Source: Sulfurospirillum sp. | GTDB taxonomy: Bacteria > Campylobacterota > Campylobacteria > Campylobacterales > QNZT01 | Length of the DNA: 8,422 bases | Direction: 5' to 3' | Assembly (NCBI GenBank): GCA_003978455.1 | Contig: QNZT01000193.1 | Location: 1-8,422, forward strand | In this document: positions 5,475-8,422 of the stretch, in pieces | Layout: each line of letters begins with the position of its first letter | How positions within the stretch are numbered: position 1 is the first letter of the stretch | Notes under the pieces: generated by a model | Databases searched by the model: none | What the model saw: only the letters and a program-made list of their open reading frames with translations | Told to the model about the DNA's origin: nothing | Made by a program: the position numbers and the translations under genes

Positions 5475-6302
5475 CTATTCCACTTTGCGCAGGAGTTTAT
5501 CTAGCCAGCGTGTCGATAAAATCCGTTTGCTGAACCAGAAAAAAGAGGTCGGTTTGGTGACACGGTAGCGGGCTTTGGGTTTTTTGCTCTCAAGCGCATG
5601 AAGTAGTGCTTGGAAAACCGCTTCTTCGCCGAGGGTAAAGGGAGCATCTTTTTCACTTTGGAGCGCTTCAAGTTTATGCACGTACTCCTCTTTGAAATGT
5701 GAATTGTCACGGTCGATATTTTCCAGAAACTTTTGCAGGGCATTTTTGCGAAAATCACTTCGTATCGGTCCTGGTTCGATCAGACTGATGTAGATATCCG
5801 TCCCCGTCAGTTCCAGCCGCATCGTATCGCTCAACCCTTCGAGTGCATATTTGCTGGCATTGTACGCACCCCGGAAACGGAGGCTTACAAACCCCAGCAC
5901 AGAACTGTTCTGGATGATCCTGCCATATCCCTGTTTGCGCATCATCGCCAGGATAAGCGTAGTCAATTCATGGGTACCGAAAAGGTTGGTTTCAAACTGC
6001 GCTTTGAGGATTTCACGACTCAGATCTTCCACCGCTCCCGGCTGTCCGTAGGCGCCGTTGTTGAAGAGTGCGTAGAGTTCTCCTTTGGTGCGTTTTTGCA
6101 CTTCGGCAACGGCTTTGTGAATTGAGTCGGTATCGTTGAGGTCGAGTTGAAAACTCTCGAATCCTTCCTCTAAAAGCCGCTGTACATCTTCCGTTTTTCT
6201 GGCAGTGGCAAAAACCCTGTACCCCTTTTCATGAAGCCTTTTTGCACAGTGGTAGCCGATACCGCTGGAGCAGCCGGTGATCAGAACCGATTTTTGGTTC
6301 AT
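5475..6302 (-). CDS. Short-chain dehydrogenase/reductase (classical SDR)
   Basis: A 275-residue cytoplasmic NAD(P)H-dependent oxidoreductase. Cofactor loop TGCSSGIG is at 9-16 and the NNG motif at 81-83 (FNNGAYG, a variant of NNAG). N106 (ETNLFG), S134 (QNSSVLG), Y147 and K151 (YNASK) make up the catalytic tetrad, and EPGPIRSDF (176-184) is the usual post-catalytic loop. After strand 2 the sequence is ATARK rather than an acidic residue, so NADP(H) is the likelier cofactor. The substrate is unknown. The start is the ATG at 6302, which overlaps the upstream lipoprotein stop as ATGA, implying translational coupling. An in-frame ATG at 6353 would add 17 residues inside that gene and is not credible. 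The last base of its stop-codon region lies one base from the right 24-bp repeat. No terminator separates it from the co-directional chemoreceptor, so read-through is possible. Confidence 0.93.
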   Translation of the reverse strand: MNQKSVLITGCSSGIGYHCAKRLHEKGYRVFATARKTEDVQRLLEEGFESFQLDLNDTDSIHKAVAEVQKRTKGELYALFNNGAYGQPGAVEDLSREILKAQFETNLFGTHELTTLILAMMRKQGYGRIIQNSSVLGFVSLRFRGAYNASKYALEGLSDTMRLELTGTDIYISLIEPGPIRSDFRKNALQKFLENIDRDNSHFKEEYVHKLEALQSEKDAPFTLGEEAVFQALLHALESKKPKARYRVTKPTSFFWFSKRILSTRWLDKLLRKVE

Positions 6303-6853
6303 TTTGGGCAGTTTTTGATACAGACTCTTTTCTGTACGATTTTTCCGCCGCACGCTTCAAAGCATTTGTCATAGGCATCTATACATTTACAGTCGATACG
6401 GCAGTTTTTCAGCTGTGCCTGTAAAATCTCCTGCTGCAGGTTGGGCTTGACAGGTCTGGGATAGCTATACATCGGGGAGGGACCGATCATCAAACGTGGA
6501 CCAAACGGTCCGTAATAACCGAAGCCGTTACGGTAATAGTCAAAGTCGTCAAACCAGAAAAGCTCTCTTTGAAAATTGTACATCTCCATCTGTCTGGCGT
6601 ATGCCTCAAGTGCCTGATAGTAGTTTTTCATCTTTGCTTCATAGTTCTTTTTGCCGATTGTTTCCGCTTTTTTGGCACAAATCTCAAAATTTGATTTGCA
6701 GAGTGCTTTGCAAGTTGCCAGCTCTTCTTTACACTGTTGAACACACTGCTGCGCATCGGGGCTTTTGGGTGCGATATAACTGTATGTGTTTTTGTATTTT
6801 GGAGTACAAGCTGTGAAAAAGAGCAGTGTCAAAAAAAAGATAACGTACTTCAT
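6299..6853 (-). CDS. Cysteine-rich lipoprotein, unknown family
   Basis: A 184-residue protein with a lipoprotein signal peptide and lipobox FTAC (lipidated C16). The mature part carries twelve more cysteines in two clusters. The first, at 37, 41, 48, 52 and 59, is C-X3-C-X6-C-X3-C-X6-C in a predicted helix. The second, at 151, 155, 157, 164, 168, 178 and 182, again contains CX3C pairs. Between them are a charged/aromatic helix (70-100) and a Tyr/Phe/Gly/Pro-rich segment (101-133, FGYYGPFGPR). CX3C pairs spaced this way put cysteines on one helix face, fitting disulfide-bonded helical hairpins or metal binding. There is no CXXCH heme motif. GAGGAG lies six bases before the ATG. It is the first gene of a two-gene unit with the SDR (ATGA overlap). 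I do not recognise the family and its role is unknown. Confidence 0.85.
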   Translation of the reverse strand: MKYVIFFLTLLFFTACTPKYKNTYSYIAPKSPDAQQCVQQCKEELATCKALCKSNFEICAKKAETIGKKNYEAKMKNYYQALEAYARQMEMYNFQRELFWFDDFDYYRNGFGYYGPFGPRLMIGPSPMYSYPRPVKPNLQQEILQAQLKNCRIDCKCIDAYDKCFEACGGKIVQKRVCIKNCPK

Positions 6854-6915
6854 GAAGACTCCTCATGTTGGTCTGTTTTGAGTTTAACATGATTTATGGA
6901 CAAATACAATTAAAG

Positions 6916-6946
6916 TCGGCTATTAAAATAATTTGTATTTAGCCGA
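6916..6946. promoter_or_regulatory. 7-bp inverted repeat in the divergent lipoprotein promoter region
   Basis: TCGGCTA (6916-6922) is repeated in inverse as TAGCCGA (6940-6946), separated by 17 AT-rich bases. It lies between two divergent lipoprotein genes, overlapping where -10 elements of the plus-strand gene could sit (TAAAAT at 6924, TATAAA at 6947). An operator for a dimeric regulator is possible; a chance hairpin is also possible. Confidence 0.35.
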
Positions 6947-6971
6947 TATAAAAACAAAAAGGTTGAGTTTC

Positions 6972-7505
6972 ATGAAACGAAGATATATTACTTTGAGCAT
7001 TTTACTGATGACTGCGAACCTCTTTGTCGGTTGCGGCGGCAACACTTCTTTTGGCGGAGGTGATGTCAGTATCACTTCTGCAACGGGTGATCGGTCTGAT
7101 AAACTGGGAACACTTTCACTCAACAGCCAGGATATCAAAAAAGTGCTGGAAGCAAAGCCATGGAAAAGAATGAAAGCAGATGTTGCCTCATTTTATGAAA
7201 ACAGTATCTACAGTACCGGCATGAAAAGTTACCCTGTCGATATCACTTTTCAGGGAAAGAGAGTGGTTGCGTATGCCGATTGTCAGAGGATCACGGCGAA
7301 CTATAAAATAGAAGGGAAAAACATCACCTTTTCCAAACTCTCTGTCTCTCCGGCTATAGAGCTTGCCAGCTGTGTCGAATCTGAGTTTGCCGATGACGCG
7401 GTGATAGTGTTTTTTGAAAACAGTTTCAGTGTCAAAACCGCAACTGAAAAAAGCGTATTGTTCGAGGCGGAGGATTTTGATACGACGATCACACTGGAGC
7501 GCTAA
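6972..7505 (+). CDS. Lipoprotein with META/HslJ-like domain
   Basis: A 177-residue lipoprotein: basic N-terminus MKRR, hydrophobic core, lipobox LFVGC with lipidated C21, then a Gly/Ser-rich linker. Residues about 87-177 have the order of a META (DUF306/HslJ) domain: ITFQGKRVVAYADC, then a YKIEGKNITFSKLSVSP hairpin, and a second cysteine in ELASC. C104 and C134 are placed to form a disulfide. The domain match is by pattern and is moderately secure. HslJ-type proteins are envelope-stress or adhesion-related in other bacteria, but no role can be assigned here. The start at 6972 is chosen over an in-frame ATG at 6933 because it puts the basic residues directly before the hydrophobic core and follows an AAGGTTGAG site. 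It is divergent from the cysteine-rich lipoprotein and convergent with the next gene. Confidence 0.75.
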   Translation: MKRRYITLSILLMTANLFVGCGGNTSFGGGDVSITSATGDRSDKLGTLSLNSQDIKKVLEAKPWKRMKADVASFYENSIYSTGMKSYPVDITFQGKRVVAYADCQRITANYKIEGKNITFSKLSVSPAIELASCVESEFADDAVIVFFENSFSVKTATEKSVLFEAEDFDTTITLER

Positions 7506-7518
7506 AAACGCTCCGGTG
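7492..7518. terminator. Stem-loop between convergent lipoprotein genes
   Basis: CACTGGAGCG (7492-7501) pairs with CGCTCCGGTG (7509-7518) with one G-T wobble, around a seven-base loop CTAAAAA that contains the stop of the plus-strand gene. Six bases separate it from the stop of the minus-strand gene. It probably serves as a shared terminator, although no strong T run follows on either strand. Confidence 0.6.
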
Positions 7519-7524
7519 AAATGG

Positions 7525-8394
7525 TTATGGTATTTTGATCAGGGAAGTCTCATCTTCTGAAAAGCTGCCGTCGCCGTTTTCGTCCACTTTAACGCTTACG
7601 ATATTTTTCCGTACAACAGTGATCTCCACTTTGTGTGTTTGATCGTCCAGATAGTAGGCTTTCCCGGAGATGTCATCGCCGTTTTTATCGGTGATAAAAG
7701 GGGTTTTACTCGCATCATAGGCTGGATCGACCTCAAAGAGTGCACTCTCCCCGATCTGCTCATAACCCGATACCGGATAGGAACGTGACGAGCCATCAGC
7801 ATTTTCGATACCGCGATAGATCAGATCTTTGCCGACGTGGCGGATACCGTTGTATGTGACATCAGCATTGATTACCATCTCTTCCCAGCCGTTTTGAAGT
7901 GTTCTGAGTCTGAAACGGCTCCCTTTTTTGAAAACCATATGTTCAGTCGCACTCTCAACAGTGAAATCTTCCAGATAGACCATCTCTTCCGTTGTGTTAT
8001 CATTAGAAAGGATCACTTTCATCGTACCGTTGGCGGTTTTACCCTCTTCGACACAGTTATGAAAAGCCATTGTCACCGCCGAAGGTGGCTGGAAGTCGGG
8101 ATTTTGCATCTCTTCTGCGGAGGGGATCTCAAACTCTATCGTACCACTGTTTGTGCAGCGCATACTCTGGAGTGCTCTGGATCTGCTTTTAGCAGGTGTG
8201 GAAATATCCGGCTGTTTATTGCTTTTGAGCATGGCGACTGCCAGCTTTTCGGCATCGCTCAGCTGAGTCAGATCGCTGATCGATTTTGCGTTTTGGTAGA
8301 GATCTGTTGATGTGTTGCTGTTGCCGCCATTGCATCCCGTGACAGAGAGCGTGACGGCTGCCATAAGTGCCAGTGTAGTATATGTTACTTTCAT
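7525..8394 (-). CDS. Lipoprotein with C-terminal EF-hand-type loop, unknown family
   Basis: A 289-residue secreted lipoprotein. The signal peptide ends in VTGC (lipidated C21), followed by an Asn/Gly/Ser/Thr-rich linker. The body is mostly beta-strand-like (TIEFEIPS, GTMKVILSN, FRLRTLQNGWEEMVINADVTY) with two cysteines, C80 and C114, that could form a disulfide. Near the C-terminus, DENGDGSFSEDE (271-282) fits an EF-hand calcium loop at positions 1, 3, 5, 6, 8 and 12. A weaker Asp-rich stretch, DKNGDD (236-241), precedes it. The second helix of a full EF-hand is missing, since the protein ends seven residues later, so the loop may be structural as in dockerin-like or beta-propeller calcium loops. 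AAAGGAT lies about six bases before the ATG. I do not recognise the family. It converges on the META-like lipoprotein gene. Confidence 0.8.
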   Translation of the reverse strand: MKVTYTTLALMAAVTLSVTGCNGGNSNTSTDLYQNAKSISDLTQLSDAEKLAVAMLKSNKQPDISTPAKSRSRALQSMRCTNSGTIEFEIPSAEEMQNPDFQPPSAVTMAFHNCVEEGKTANGTMKVILSNDNTTEEMVYLEDFTVESATEHMVFKKGSRFRLRTLQNGWEEMVINADVTYNGIRHVGKDLIYRGIENADGSSRSYPVSGYEQIGESALFEVDPAYDASKTPFITDKNGDDISGKAYYLDDQTHKVEITVVRKNIVSVKVDENGDGSFSEDETSLIKIP

Positions 8395-8422
8395 GAAGTA
8401 TCCTTTTTCTATTTTATTTTGG

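Noticed and set aside
6303..6353. N-terminal extension of the SDR from an upstream ATG
   Set aside because: It would overlap the lipoprotein gene by over 50 bases and precede the normal first strand by 17 residues; the ATGA start at 6302 fits the family.
6942..6949. GCCGATAT as a sigma-28 -10 for the META-like lipoprotein
   Set aside because: The nearest TAAA is one base too close (TAAAATAA with N10) and the octamer is partly explained by the TCGGCTA/TAGCCGA dyad; a lipoprotein gives no functional support.

Overview
The window reads as a chromosomal stretch of a sulfur- or hydrogen-oxidising Campylobacterota (Sulfurimonas/Sulfurovum-like) bacterium. This is inferred from the class Ia NrdB type, the short gene spacing, a chemoreceptor behind a flagellar sigma-28-like promoter, and an unnamed gene (2697-3212) ending in SAQKMHGWG, a tail I associate with epsilonproteobacterial hypothetical proteins. 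No rRNA, tRNA, CRISPR array, transposase or integrase is visible.

Layout. Positions 1-144 (minus) hold an internal piece of a BatD-like protein. At about 136-146 it abuts a nitrilase-superfamily gene broken before its catalytic cysteine. That gene sits directly behind, and overlaps, an intact nrdB (505-1527, minus). Next come an outer-membrane beta-barrel protein (1593-2486, minus), a 210-bp divergent intergenic region carrying a 147-bp inverted-repeat structure, and the unnamed conserved gene (2697-3212, plus). A complete AT-rich chemoreceptor gene follows (3259-5361, minus). Then come a two-gene minus-strand operon of a cysteine-rich lipoprotein (6299-6853) and a short-chain dehydrogenase (5475-6302), a divergent META/HslJ-like lipoprotein (6972-7505, plus), and a convergent lipoprotein with an EF-hand loop (7525-8394, minus).

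The most informative structure is around the chemoreceptor. Its 2.26-kb segment is bracketed by a perfect 24-bp direct repeat formed by the last seven codons and stop of the gene at 2697-3212. The right-hand copy is the end of a divergent homologue of that gene's C-terminus, with 13 of the last 17 residues identical and several synonymous, AT-shifted codon differences. This looks like insertion of a foreign AT-rich chemotaxis gene at the 3' end of a resident gene, leaving that gene intact and creating a duplicated, att-like end. The receptor has a dCache-type periplasmic sensor, HAMP, signalling domain and a degenerate CZB-like C-terminus without the zinc-ligand cysteine. A good sigma-28-type promoter lies partly just upstream of the gene-tail remnant.

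Functionally this is mostly a mosaic of housekeeping (dNTP synthesis), envelope (one barrel, three lipoproteins) and sensory genes rather than one pathway. The left junction (nitrilase/BatD) is either a real deletion or rearrangement or an assembly chimera; the sequence alone cannot decide.
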